This document shows positions 43,585-53,031 of a stretch of 64,000 nt of DNA, piece by piece. The notes under the pieces are model-generated. The model did no database searches, was not told where the DNA came from, and saw only the letters and a program-made list of their open reading frames with translations. The translations under genes and the position numbers were made by a program. The DNA comes from Dyadobacter sp. 3J3 (GTDB lineage Bacteria > Bacteroidota > Bacteroidia > Cytophagales > Spirosomataceae): assembly GCF_009801115.1 (NCBI RefSeq), contig NZ_VTOL01000002.1:310001-374000 (forward strand), in the 5' to 3' direction. Position 1 is the first letter of the stretch. Each line of letters opens with the position of its first letter.

Positions 43585-44107
43585 TAACAGCTGGTATAAA
43601 CCTGGCAGCATTTTAAAGCAACTAGCCTGGCATGTTATTGGGAGGATATTTATCAATACCTACTTACCGATTCCAATGTTTATCAAAGCAGCGGTTTTAA
43701 AAGCATTTGGAGCGAAAATTGGTGCCAGCGTAACGATCAAACCGAAGGTGAATATTAAATATCCCTGGTTTCTGGTAATAGAGGATTATGTGTGGATTGG
43801 AGAAAATGTGTGGATTGACAATCTGACAAATGTTACTTTATGCAACAATTGCTGTATATCTCAAGGTGCTATGATACTGACCGGAAATCACAATTATACA
43901 AAGAGTACGTTTGATCTTATTTTAGGTCCGATAAGAATAGAGAACGGAGCATGGATTGGCGCAAAAGCGACTGTTTGTCCTGGGGTTACAGTACATTCAC
44001 ATGCTGTTTTAACCGTTAATTCGGTCGCTACCAAAGACTTGGATGCGTATGGTATTTACCAGGGAAATCCCTGTTTATTTGTTAAAACGAGAAATCTGAC
44101 AAATTGA
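43541..44107 (+). CDS. WcaF-like O-acetyltransferase (left-handed beta-helix)
   Basis: 188 residues from the ATG at 43541, which matches the normal length of WcaF-type enzymes; a longer frame from 43466 lies wholly within the preceding GT2. Hexapeptide repeats run from KIGASVTIKPKVNIKYPWFL through VWIGENVWIDNL and WIGAKATVCPGVTVHSHAVL, with the catalytic His in GNHNYTKSTFDL. It acetylates a sugar of the repeat unit, as WcaF does in colanic acid. It overlaps the GT2 by 44 bp upstream and the next GT2 by 4 bp. Confidence 0.87.
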   Translation: MEKTSRAQTSLSKYNNSWYKPGSILKQLAWHVIGRIFINTYLPIPMFIKAAVLKAFGAKIGASVTIKPKVNIKYPWFLVIEDYVWIGENVWIDNLTNVTLCNNCCISQGAMILTGNHNYTKSTFDLILGPIRIENGAWIGAKATVCPGVTVHSHAVLTVNSVATKDLDAYGIYQGNPCLFVKTRNLTN

Positions 44108-44847
44108 AAATTAGCATTATTACGGTTGTATATAACGGAGCTGCGACCATCAGGCATTGCATCGAATCTGTGTTGAGCCAAAATTTTGATTCCATCGAAT
44201 ACATTATTATTGACGGAAATTCGACGGATAGTACCAAGGAAATTATAAAGTCTTATGGTTCGAAAATTGATAAATTCATAAGTGAACCGGATAAGGGAAT
44301 TTATGATGCAATGAATAAAGGAGTGATGATGGCAACAGGTGATGTTATTGGGATATTGAATTCGGATGATTTTTATGCGGATTCAACCATAATTTCACAA
44401 GTTGCAAAGGCTATGAATGAAACTAATGCGGACGGATGTTATGGTGATCTGAATTATGTTGATGGCCGTAACGAAGCAGTAATCAAGAGAAATTGGGTCT
44501 CGGGTGCGTATAAGCCCAATTCCTTTTTGATGGGATGGATGCCACCGCATCCTACATTTTTTGTTAAAAAGAAATGTTATAACCAGTATGGTAATTTTCG
44601 CCTTGACATGGGAAGTGCAGCAGATTATGAAATAATGCTGCGCTTTATATTCAAAAATGGAATAAAATTGACTTATCTTCCTAAGGTTTTAGTAAAAATG
44701 AGAACCGGTGGTGTAAGTAACAATACTTTAAAAAATCGAATTAAGGCTAATAGTAACGATAGAAAAGCCTGGCTTGTGAACGATATAAAACCAAGGTTTT
44801 TTACTTTATGGTTTAAGCCGATCAGAAAAGTCGTCCAGTTTTTGTGA
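44104..44847 (+). CDS. Glycosyltransferase family 2 (WcaA/PGL-type)
   Basis: 247 residues, GT-A fold. The opening ISIITVVYNGAATIRHCIES, then IIDGNSTDSTKEIIKSYG, SEPDKGIYDAMNKG and LNSDDFYADSTI (DxD equivalent SDD) place it in the GT2 subgroup with colanic-acid and phenolic-glycolipid enzymes. The start is TTG at 44104, overlapping the acetyltransferase stop (TTGA). It ends the tightly spaced part of the glycan locus; 171 bp separate it from the WecA-like gene. Confidence 0.9.
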   Translation: MKISIITVVYNGAATIRHCIESVLSQNFDSIEYIIIDGNSTDSTKEIIKSYGSKIDKFISEPDKGIYDAMNKGVMMATGDVIGILNSDDFYADSTIISQVAKAMNETNADGCYGDLNYVDGRNEAVIKRNWVSGAYKPNSFLMGWMPPHPTFFVKKKCYNQYGNFRLDMGSAADYEIMLRFIFKNGIKLTYLPKVLVKMRTGGVSNNTLKNRIKANSNDRKAWLVNDIKPRFFTLWFKPIRKVVQFL

Positions 44848-45018
44848 TTCCAGAAGAATTTAAATTACAAAACACACTATAATAAAAGCATCAACCTTTA
44901 AATAACTATTTTGACTTTCAGGGAGTTAGATTATAAATTCTCCTAATAATTTGTCAAATTTGAAAATAATCTGATTGAAATATTTGATATACAATCCGAT
45001 CATTCAACCACTATCATC

Positions 45019-46185
45019 ATGGAACTACAATTACCAACCTATATATTAAGTGAAGGAATCTTCAACAATATGATACATCACGATGTGTATCAATGCATCC
45101 TCTCCTTTCTAATAGCCTGTTTCTTGTCCATTATTTCGATTCCAATTATCATAAATCTTTCGAATCTTCTTCATCTAACTGCAAAGCCTGGTTTCAGAAG
45201 TTCTCATGAAACAGAAACACCGACTTTGGGAGGGATTGCAATATTCGCCTCGACGTTAATATCCTATTTCCTTTGGCCGCATTCTGACAACATTGTTGAT
45301 TCGAACCTGATCAGCCTTTCTATGACGGGTGTAATCATTTTGTTTTTCCTGGGCCTTAAAGATGACATTCTGGCGTTAGATTCAACCAAGAAACTGCTGG
45401 TCCAGATCTGTGCATCGCTGATTCTGGTAGCGATGGGAAATTTTAAAATAGATAACTTTTACGGTATTTTCGGAATTCATCATATTCCCTATTACGTAAG
45501 CATTCCGCTCACCGTTTTCGTATTTATCGCCATTATTAATGCAATCAACCTAATTGATGGAATTGATGGCCTCGCTGGTGGTATCAGTCTGATAGCCGGT
45601 ATAGGTTTCGGTATTTGGTTTATTCTAAATAATCACTTTTCTTTCGGCTGTCTGGCTTTTGCTATGTCCGGCTCTCTGTTAGGATTTTTGAGATTTAATT
45701 TCTCCAAAACGAGTAAAATTTTCATGGGTGATACGGGCTCGCTCATCATTGGATATCTCTTATCCATTTTTGCAGTTGAGTTTTTATCGTTGAATGTTGG
45801 CTACAAAAACGACAGCAGTGCCTATTTCAACGCGCCCATTATTGTCATGGTATTATTGATCGTTCCAATATTCGATACACTTCGTGTATTCATCGTAAGA
45901 ATCGTAAAAGGTGGATCTCCATTCATCGCGGATAGAAATCACATGCACCACATTCTTATTGATTCCGGCCTCAATCATTTTTGGGCGTCTTTTACACTTT
46001 GGATGATTACCATTGTGAATACCGCGTTATTTTTCACTTTCCATGGTGATATTTCTAATACGGCTTCTTTTTACATTTATATCGTCATGTTTATCGCTTA
46101 CATGGTTATTGCTTATTATTTAAAAAGAAGATCTGTTACAATAAAGGAGAAAAAAAAATTCCTTAATCACCCGTCCATAAATTAA
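45019..46185 (+). CDS. Polyprenyl-phosphate sugar-1-phosphate transferase (WecA/MraY family)
   Basis: 388 residues with about ten membrane helices. Motifs in order: TPTLGGIAIFAS, LGLKDDILALD (Mg-binding Asp pair), NAINLIDGIDGLAGG, FMGDTGSL and the family-specific loop ADRNHMHHILI, which is the HxHH motif for the UDP-HexNAc. It starts glycan synthesis by loading undecaprenyl phosphate with a HexNAc-1-phosphate, so it probably primes the repeat unit finished by the upstream transferases. A terminator follows at 46235. Confidence 0.9.
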   Translation: MELQLPTYILSEGIFNNMIHHDVYQCILSFLIACFLSIISIPIIINLSNLLHLTAKPGFRSSHETETPTLGGIAIFASTLISYFLWPHSDNIVDSNLISLSMTGVIILFFLGLKDDILALDSTKKLLVQICASLILVAMGNFKIDNFYGIFGIHHIPYYVSIPLTVFVFIAIINAINLIDGIDGLAGGISLIAGIGFGIWFILNNHFSFGCLAFAMSGSLLGFLRFNFSKTSKIFMGDTGSLIIGYLLSIFAVEFLSLNVGYKNDSSAYFNAPIIVMVLLIVPIFDTLRVFIVRIVKGGSPFIADRNHMHHILIDSGLNHFWASFTLWMITIVNTALFFTFHGDISNTASFYIYIVMFIAYMVIAYYLKRRSVTIKEKKKFLNHPSIN

Positions 46186-46234
46186 ATGATAACCAACCGT
46201 CTATAAATCAGATAATTAAAAAAAATAACTATAT

Positions 46235-46272
46235 AAAAAAAGCCGCTCTGATTATTTAGAGTGGCTTTTTTT
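46235..46272. terminator. Bidirectional terminator between WecA-like gene and GH2
   Basis: A 15-bp stem with one G-T wobble (aaaaaaagccgctct against agagtggcttttttt) and a loop of about 8 nt, with flanking A- and T-runs. It sits between two convergent genes. Confidence 0.88.
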
Positions 46273-46293
46273 ACGATCACATATCTATCTTCA

Positions 46294-48156
46294 TTAAGGA
46301 TTTGAGTTTCCCCAGGCAACGTTATATAATTTTTTATGGATTTCCATAAGTTTTGCTTCCGGCATTTTGATAACCTTTCTATCGTAGGTCATCAAACCAT
46401 TGGTTTCAATTTCTACATCTGTTGTCTGCGTGTATACTGCCGCCGACAAGCCTCTTTTAATCAAAGGCTCAAAGCTGTTGATAAAGGATTCATATTTTGC
46501 GTATAGTTCTTCCCTATTTTTAAAGCTTTGATATCCCCAATTGTTTTTTTGCTGCCAGGTATGCTCTGGAACCGGGAGCCCTAATCCACCAAATTCACCC
46601 AGAACGATCACTTGTTTTGCACCAAATAAATCCGGGCGCGGCATGACGGGAGCAGGGTAATGATGCAAATCCATAATATCACCTACCGGAACAAAATTAC
46701 CACCACTTGCACTATTTACAAGACGGCTCGGATCATATTTCATCGTCCATTCTGTAATTTCAGCCGTTTTAAATTGTCCCCAGGCTTCGTTAAACGGAAC
46801 ATAAACAACAATAGAAGGGAAATTGTAGGTTGCGTCCATAATGGCTTTCCACTCGGTTCTGTAAATACTTTCAGATTCCGGAGTACGATTTTGCTCAGTT
46901 TCATTTCCCGTAATCCCTGGGTTGGGTTCCCAGTGATTTCCAAGATCACCACTGGGCATATCCTGCCAAACGAGCATTCCCAATTTATCGCAATGATTGT
47001 ACCAGGTTGCGGGCTCAACCTTTACATGTTTTCTTATCATGTTAAAACCCATTTCTTTTGTTTTAACAATATCAAATTTTAGCGCTTCATCTGTTGGCGC
47101 AGTGTAAAGGCCGTCGGGCCACCAGCCTTGGTCCAGAGGTCCGTATTGAAATACAAATTTATTGTTCAGCAACATTCTTTGAATACCATTCTGATCCGGT
47201 TTCATTGAAATTTTGCGCATCGCAAAATAGCTTTTTATTTCATCCACCACTTTGCCTTTTCTCACCAATGATACTTTCAAATCGTACAAAAAAGGATTTT
47301 CCGGCGACCATAGTTTGGGACTTTTGATACTCAAAATACCATCTTCTTCCGGTGAAAATTCTTTTTCAGCAACAGAATTGGTACCGTCAAAGGCAGTGAT
47401 TTTGATTATATCTCCTGGCTGTGCATTTTTAACTGTCGATTTAATCACGACGCTTCCTTTGTCGATATCGGGAGTATTTCGCGTTGAGGCTATATAAGTT
47501 AACGGCACAGTTTCCAGCCAAACCGTTTGCCAGATTCCGGTAACCGGCGTATACCAGATGCTATTTGGATTTTTGATCTGTTTTCCACGTGGCTGCGGTC
47601 CGTCAGAACTTGGATCCCAAACTCTTACAGAAATATCCTGGCTATTTCCTTTTACAAGAAATGAAGTTATATCAATTGAAAACGGATCGTAACCACCCTT
47701 ATGAGCAACCGCTTTCTGACCATTAACAAAAACATCACATTCCCAATCCACCGCACCGAAATGCAATATCACATTTTCATTTTTTGATTTTAAGGCAAAA
47801 TTGACTTTGCGGTTATACCATAGAACGCTGTCCTTTCCTACTGTTTTACCAACTCCGGATAATGCAGATTCAACTGCAAACGGAACCAGAATATTTCCCT
47901 GAAAAGTTGCCGGTCTCGTCTCCGAAGATACTTTTGGAACAATAGAATAGCTCCATATTCCATTAAGATTTACCCATTTTTCACGTATAAGTTGAGGACG
48001 TGGATATTCCGGGTGAGGATTGGCAGCATTTACATTTTGGGCCCAGGGTGTTGAAATTTTCCCTTCCACCATCTTCCAGCTTCCGAATTGCTGTGCGGTT
48101 GCAATTTGGAAGGACATCGCAGCGGATACTACCAGACTGGCAAATAATTTTTGCAT
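46294..48156 (-). CDS. Secreted glycoside hydrolase family 2 protein
   Basis: 620 residues from the ATG at 48156, giving the signal peptide MQKLFASLVVSAAMSFQIAT followed by AQ. Order: sugar-binding jelly roll (LNGIWSYSIVPK, VDWECDVFVNG), Ig-like domain, and the TIM barrel. The acid/base is Glu457 in VPFNEAWGQF and the nucleophile Glu521 in VLGEFGGLG. It cleaves beta-galactosides, beta-glucuronides or beta-mannosides; the exact specificity is not readable. It stands alone on the minus strand. Confidence 0.9.
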   Translation of the reverse strand: MQKLFASLVVSAAMSFQIATAQQFGSWKMVEGKISTPWAQNVNAANPHPEYPRPQLIREKWVNLNGIWSYSIVPKVSSETRPATFQGNILVPFAVESALSGVGKTVGKDSVLWYNRKVNFALKSKNENVILHFGAVDWECDVFVNGQKAVAHKGGYDPFSIDITSFLVKGNSQDISVRVWDPSSDGPQPRGKQIKNPNSIWYTPVTGIWQTVWLETVPLTYIASTRNTPDIDKGSVVIKSTVKNAQPGDIIKITAFDGTNSVAEKEFSPEEDGILSIKSPKLWSPENPFLYDLKVSLVRKGKVVDEIKSYFAMRKISMKPDQNGIQRMLLNNKFVFQYGPLDQGWWPDGLYTAPTDEALKFDIVKTKEMGFNMIRKHVKVEPATWYNHCDKLGMLVWQDMPSGDLGNHWEPNPGITGNETEQNRTPESESIYRTEWKAIMDATYNFPSIVVYVPFNEAWGQFKTAEITEWTMKYDPSRLVNSASGGNFVPVGDIMDLHHYPAPVMPRPDLFGAKQVIVLGEFGGLGLPVPEHTWQQKNNWGYQSFKNREELYAKYESFINSFEPLIKRGLSAAVYTQTTDVEIETNGLMTYDRKVIKMPEAKLMEIHKKLYNVAWGNSNP

Positions 48157-48411
48157 TAAAACATGAGGTTTAAATGAGATATACGCTAAAGAAAGATAAA
48201 AAAACAACAGCTCTACTGTGATCATGAAGGTATAAGAACTCAGGTTCCGTCAGAGCATAAATTTTGAAAGATTTTGATCTGGATTTTAATTTATTGTTTC
48301 AAAGTTTTACCTTGCAAATACTTGGTATTTCCAGATGCAAAATAATACGAATTAATGCCTTTTATTCGTTTAAAAGCTGTAAAATACTTTGCAACGCAAA
48401 CCTGATTCCGA

Positions 48412-49524
48412 ATGTCCGCTTTTTACCGAATAGTACTTTTACTTTGCCTTTGTAGTTCAGCCAGTTATGCCTCACACCTTCTTGGAGGTGAGATCAGAGC
48501 TGTCAATCTATCGGGCCAGACATATAAAATTACTGCACAGATTTATTTTGATGTTTCGCCTCAAAGTTCAGGAGCTTCGGCTGCACAAAATAGTGTCATG
48601 ATATGTTTTGGTGATGGCAAAACGGCTGAGGTCAAGAGGTCAAGTTTCGATGTATTATCGGGTGATCAAAGCGGAGTTGCCGTTGGTACTTACGATGTTA
48701 CCTATACTTATCCGTCTTCTGGTATTTTTCAGATTTCCACAAACTTAAATAATCGGACCTCAAATCTTCTTAATTTCTCAAATTCAGATCAATCCGAGAT
48801 GTTTTTGTGGACGGTGATTGATACGCAGGTTTCCAACTCAACTCCAGTGTTACCTCTTCCGATTTTTACAGCCGGCTCCAAACAAATTTTCAAGATTGAT
48901 TTGAAACCTACGGTTACGGATTCTGATAGTACTACGGCGCATTTACAAAAACTTAGCAAAACATCTCCGGGAACCTGTGGCGTGCGTAGTTTGAACGATA
49001 CTTATATTTACCCGAACGACGTAAATAAAAAAGGGATGTTTTATGTTGATCAAACCAGTAAAAAACTTGTCTGGAACGCTCCTGATCTTTTGGGAAAATA
49101 TATTTATGCTGTTGTGATCGACGAGTGGAGAGATGGTATCAAAATATCCGAAACATACCGCGAAGGTCTGATCACGGTAATTGATAAGCCCGGTCCTGTT
49201 GTAGAAATCCCTCCGTATGTCCCTGTAAACGATTCTGGCCTTATAACTTCATTACCCGACTCCGATAATCTGACTATGGTTGTTGAAGCATTTCCAGTCC
49301 CAACAGAAGATTTCCTGACGGTTAGCGTGAAAAGTGCAACAGCCACAACGCTTCGTGTAGAACTTATCAATATGAACGGTCAGATTGTAAAACAGATCAA
49401 CACAACAGAAAATCTGATCCAGTGGAGTCAGCAGCTTGATTTGCGTCAATTGGCAAAAGGATTATACATTGTCCGCGTAACGGATCAACTTGGTAAATTT
49501 GTCACAAGGAAAATTGCACGTTAA
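48412..49524 (+). CDS. Secreted protein with T9SS type A C-terminal sorting domain
   Basis: 370 residues. The signal peptide ends at SSASYA and the mature start SHLLGGEIRAVNLSGQTY resembles the N-terminus of gliding-motility-associated cell-surface proteins. Residues about 285-370 form the type A sorting domain: VVEAFPVPTEDFLTVSV, RVELINMNGQIVKQI, LDLRQLAKGLYIVRVTD and FVTRKIAR. The type IX secretion system would export it to the cell surface and remove the domain. The middle part has PKD/Ig-like strands but no recognised catalytic site. It is likely an adhesin or structural surface protein. Confidence 0.82.
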   Translation: MSAFYRIVLLLCLCSSASYASHLLGGEIRAVNLSGQTYKITAQIYFDVSPQSSGASAAQNSVMICFGDGKTAEVKRSSFDVLSGDQSGVAVGTYDVTYTYPSSGIFQISTNLNNRTSNLLNFSNSDQSEMFLWTVIDTQVSNSTPVLPLPIFTAGSKQIFKIDLKPTVTDSDSTTAHLQKLSKTSPGTCGVRSLNDTYIYPNDVNKKGMFYVDQTSKKLVWNAPDLLGKYIYAVVIDEWRDGIKISETYREGLITVIDKPGPVVEIPPYVPVNDSGLITSLPDSDNLTMVVEAFPVPTEDFLTVSVKSATATTLRVELINMNGQIVKQINTTENLIQWSQQLDLRQLAKGLYIVRVTDQLGKFVTRKIAR

Positions 49525-49613
49525 AAGATTGACTCTCAAATTTTACTAATTAGGCAAGTCACAAATTGAATTTCGTTGGTTTCAAGGTATATTTACCAAA
49601 TTAGGGAAATTTA

Positions 49614-50159
49614 TTGCCAGACGATTATTTGAAAAAGCCTTTATCCATATTATTATTCGGACTTCTCATCTTCAATATGATGGGTTTTTCCGTTTATAAT
49701 TTGCTCGAAAAAGATGATAATGACGCAATCAAATCTTCCTTATCAAGATGTGACCTTCTACTTAAATTTCCTTTAACCCTGCCTTATCTCAGCAATTGGG
49801 AAAGTACTTTACCTTCCAATGAAGAACTTCTGACAGGTAATGAGTATTATAAAATTGTATCAAAACAGATCGTAAACGATACTCTGTATGTTCGATGCGA
49901 ATTTAGTCAAACTTCAAGAGAAAGATTTTGGAGTATGGTTTCCACTTTTGAGGACCACGCCAAAACAAATTCTGATGCGCACAAAGGAGCGACAGGATCA
50001 ATTCTGAAAAATTTTCTGAAAGAGTATATGGCCATTGGCTGTAAACATACATTTTACATTTTTGAGTGGTCTGCGCCTGCAACTTTTCAGTATATGGCCC
50101 ATTCTCCTGTGATTCCGGAATCCAGTATTCCATCTCCCCCGCCTGATTTGCTCAGCTGA
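49614..50159 (+). CDS. Membrane-anchored protein upstream of a TonB receptor, unknown
   Basis: 181 residues from TTG 49614; an in-frame stop at 49602 excludes a longer form. A single N-terminal membrane helix (SILLFGLLIFNMMGFSVYNLL) is followed by a soluble domain with alternating polar and aromatic residues, two Cys (CDLLLKF and CEFSQTS, plus GCKHTFYIFEW) and a Pro/Ser-rich tail (PVIPESSIPSPPPDLLS). Small proteins with such a helix often precede iron-related TonB receptors in Bacteroidetes, as here. No family is recognised. Confidence 0.6.
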   Translation: MPDDYLKKPLSILLFGLLIFNMMGFSVYNLLEKDDNDAIKSSLSRCDLLLKFPLTLPYLSNWESTLPSNEELLTGNEYYKIVSKQIVNDTLYVRCEFSQTSRERFWSMVSTFEDHAKTNSDAHKGATGSILKNFLKEYMAIGCKHTFYIFEWSAPATFQYMAHSPVIPESSIPSPPPDLLS

Positions 50160-50271
50160 TTATTTTTACTCAATCTTCCATTTAAGAAGGCTCAAAGGCT
50201 TTCAATAATGACATTGTGCGATTAAAATTCGTGCATTGATTCATTATTTGAAAACAACTTTTGATGATGAA

Positions 50272-50291
50272 CTCTGTGTAACACAACAGAG
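50272..50291 (+). promoter_or_regulatory. Inverted repeat upstream of the TonB receptor
   Basis: CTCTGT and ACAGAG pair around 8 nt (gtaacaca), ending 48 bp before the receptor start. It could be an operator or a hairpin in the 5' untranslated region. The rest of the 180-bp gap shows nothing further. Confidence 0.3.
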
Positions 50292-50339
50292 CCAAATAAT
50301 CCTGTTCAAATTATCCAAAATGAATTTTTTTATAAATTT

Positions 50340-52802
50340 ATGCAGCTAAGAAATTCTACAATTATAAAATCACTGCTGTCTTTTAAATATGCAGTTCTGA
50401 CCCTATTTCTTTTCATTAACCTGATCTCTTACGCACAAAAAACCGATGTTAACGGTAGAATTATCGGCAGCAACGGAATTGGTATCGAAGGGGTAAGTGT
50501 TAGAATTGTAGATTCTAAAAAAGGTACCGTTACAGATAAAGAAGGTTTTTTCAAAATTGAGAATACCGAATCAAAGGAACACATTCTTCACATCACTTCG
50601 ATCGGATATTTTTCTCAAAAAATAAAAACTAAAAGTTCCGGCAGTAAGTCAGACTATATTACGGTTACGTTGAGAGAAGATATAAACAGTCTTGACGAAG
50701 TAGTTATTGAGGAAAAGAAAAATAGCATTCAGGTTGAAAGATTACCCGACGTACACGATACTTACCTGATTGCCGGAACGAAAAATGAAGTACTTCAACT
50801 TGGCGGCATTAATGCAAATATCGCCGAGAAAACAGGACGTCAGATTTTCGCTAAAATCCCAGGTGTGTTTGTCTACGATATGGATGGCAGCGGAAACCAG
50901 ATCAACATTTCAACCCGTGGACTTGATCCGCACCGTTCCTGGGAATATAATATTCGTCAAAATGGGGTAATCACAAATTCCGATATGTATGGCTATCCCG
51001 CCAGTCATTACAGCCCTGCGATGGAATCCATTGAAAAAATAGAACTTGTTCATGGAACAGCATCGTTACAATATGGTGCACAATTTGGCGGGATGATTAA
51101 TTATGTTTCAAAACAACCGGATACTACCAAAGCATTTACTTTTGAGACTATCAATTCTGCTGGCTCTTATGGACTTTTCAGTTCGTATAACTCCGTTAGC
51201 GGAAAGGTAGGAAAACTTACTTATTCTGCTTATTATCAAAAAAGACATTCTGATGGCTATCGGAAGAATTCAAAGTCTGACGCACAATCCCAGTTTGCAA
51301 GTCTATCTTATGAATTTACCAAAAATTTAAAAGTTAAGGCTGAGTTGGGACGTTCTTCATACGTTTATCAAATTCCCGGACCGTTAACAGATGCCATGTT
51401 TGCACAAGATCCGCGTCAGTCGACGCGTTCCAGAAATTATTTCAATCCGGATATTTACGTCCCGTCCATTGTCCTGGATTGGAAAATCAGTCCGTCTACA
51501 AAACTTCGCTGGACGAATTCAGGCGTTTACGGTAGTAGAAACAGTGTTTTAATAGATGCTTTTGCCAATGTTCCTGACGCTATTGACCAGGCAACAAATC
51601 AATATAAACCACGTCAGGTTGATATTGATAACTTTAAAAGTTTCACATCTGAGCTGCGCCTCGTTCATCAATATCGGATTGGCCGCCTGAACAATTTCGT
51701 TTCTGGTGGCGTTCAGGTTATGAAAAACAATCTTCGTCGCCGCCAGTTAGGAAAAGGTACAACGGGCAGCGATTTTGACTTATCCCTTTCCAATCCGGTT
51801 TGGGGAAGAGATATTCATTTGAAAACGAAGAACGTTGCTTTCTTTATAGAAAACTTACTTTATATCACACCAAAATTATCGGTAACGCCAGGTTTCCGGG
51901 TTGAAAACGGAACGACCAATATGACGGGCGTGATCACGTATTACCAGCCCGAAGCACTTCCCAATAAAATCAAGCACCATTTCCCTCTTTTTGGGATCAG
52001 TTCTCAGTATAAACTGGATGCTGATAGTCGGATTTATGCTGGCTTTTCACAGGCTTACCGTCCAACTGTGCTGAAAGATATAATCCCAGGCTCTATTTTA
52101 GAGCAGGTTGATAAAAATTTGAAAGACTCGAAAGGTTACAATCTTGAAGTCGGGATCAATGGGAAAATCGGCAATACTTTTTCTTACGACGTAAGTATTT
52201 TTCAAATTTTATATGAAAACAGAATGGGAACGCTGGCTATGAAGGACGCGGCCGGAAAGGATTATATTCTCCGGACAAATACCGGAAACAGCAAGACAAA
52301 AGGTATTGAGCTTTACACAGAGTATAAACCTTTTTCTGTTCAAGGCCGAAACGGAGGTAAAACAGAATTCTCAGTTTTCACATCCACGTCCTATTTTGAC
52401 GCATACTATATTAAAGGAAGCTCAATTTTGAATAACGAAAACCTGAATACAACAGGAAATAAACTGGAAGGTGTACCAACCTGGATTTCCAGAAATGGTT
52501 TACAATTTGCTCACAACACGTTTTTTGCAACCTTGCAATACAGTTATGTAAGTTCTTTGTATTCGGATGCGCTTAATACGGTTGAACCTTCGGCCAATGC
52601 GGCAAAAGGCAAAGTACCATCTTACGGTCTTTGGGATTTTAACGGAACGCTAAAAATTGCAAAAAGATATAATTTGAAATTTGGAGTAAATAATATCCTT
52701 AATAAAAGCTATTACACGAAACGCCCAACAATGTATCCGGGAGCGGGTATCTGGACTTCTGATGGAAGAAGTATCGTTGTTTCGTTAGGTATTAAAATCT
52801 GA
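50340..52802 (+). CDS. TonB-dependent receptor, FecA-like siderophore/iron-citrate type
   Basis: 820 residues. A signal peptide ends near LISYAQ, then a carboxypeptidase-regulatory-like domain (DVNGRIIGSNGIGIEGVSVRI), a linker with LDEVVIEEKKN as TonB-box candidate, the plug (RQIFAKIPGVFVYDMDGSGN, NISTRGLDPHRSWEYNIRQNG, ELVHGTASLQYGAQFGGMINY) and a beta-barrel ending SIVVSLGIKI. The plug resembles iron(III) dicitrate transporters (FecA). It takes up an iron complex with TonB/ExbBD energy. No FecR/FecI pair is nearby. Confidence 0.9.
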   Translation: MQLRNSTIIKSLLSFKYAVLTLFLFINLISYAQKTDVNGRIIGSNGIGIEGVSVRIVDSKKGTVTDKEGFFKIENTESKEHILHITSIGYFSQKIKTKSSGSKSDYITVTLREDINSLDEVVIEEKKNSIQVERLPDVHDTYLIAGTKNEVLQLGGINANIAEKTGRQIFAKIPGVFVYDMDGSGNQINISTRGLDPHRSWEYNIRQNGVITNSDMYGYPASHYSPAMESIEKIELVHGTASLQYGAQFGGMINYVSKQPDTTKAFTFETINSAGSYGLFSSYNSVSGKVGKLTYSAYYQKRHSDGYRKNSKSDAQSQFASLSYEFTKNLKVKAELGRSSYVYQIPGPLTDAMFAQDPRQSTRSRNYFNPDIYVPSIVLDWKISPSTKLRWTNSGVYGSRNSVLIDAFANVPDAIDQATNQYKPRQVDIDNFKSFTSELRLVHQYRIGRLNNFVSGGVQVMKNNLRRRQLGKGTTGSDFDLSLSNPVWGRDIHLKTKNVAFFIENLLYITPKLSVTPGFRVENGTTNMTGVITYYQPEALPNKIKHHFPLFGISSQYKLDADSRIYAGFSQAYRPTVLKDIIPGSILEQVDKNLKDSKGYNLEVGINGKIGNTFSYDVSIFQILYENRMGTLAMKDAAGKDYILRTNTGNSKTKGIELYTEYKPFSVQGRNGGKTEFSVFTSTSYFDAYYIKGSSILNNENLNTTGNKLEGVPTWISRNGLQFAHNTFFATLQYSYVSSLYSDALNTVEPSANAAKGKVPSYGLWDFNGTLKIAKRYNLKFGVNNILNKSYYTKRPTMYPGAGIWTSDGRSIVVSLGIKI

Positions 52803-52836
52803 CCCGAAAAGTCATTTTCGGTGTCAGATTTTTTTC
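52799..52836 (+). terminator. Intrinsic terminator overlapping the receptor stop codon
   Basis: ctgacccgaaaa pairs with ttttcggtgtcag with one bulge around gtca, followed by a T7 run. The stop codon TGA is inside the stem. After it, 52837-53031 shows no gene. Confidence 0.82.
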
Positions 52837-53031
52837 TTAGGTTAATTAATTCAGACAAACGGCTGGTCATTGACTGGTCGTTTTCTTTTTTGGTAAAAGT
52901 GAATTTGCAAAATAAATTCTTGAAAATTCAGAGCGCAATAATTTTTGCTGTCAATTCAGAAATATTACAAATTATTCTGTACTTAACCATGTATAATAGA
53001 AATCTAAAAAATACAATTTCAATGAAAATTA

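Noticed and set aside
46660..47082. 140-codon plus-strand frame opposite the GH2 gene
   Set aside because: Antisense of a conserved catalytic barrel region; no recognisable protein.
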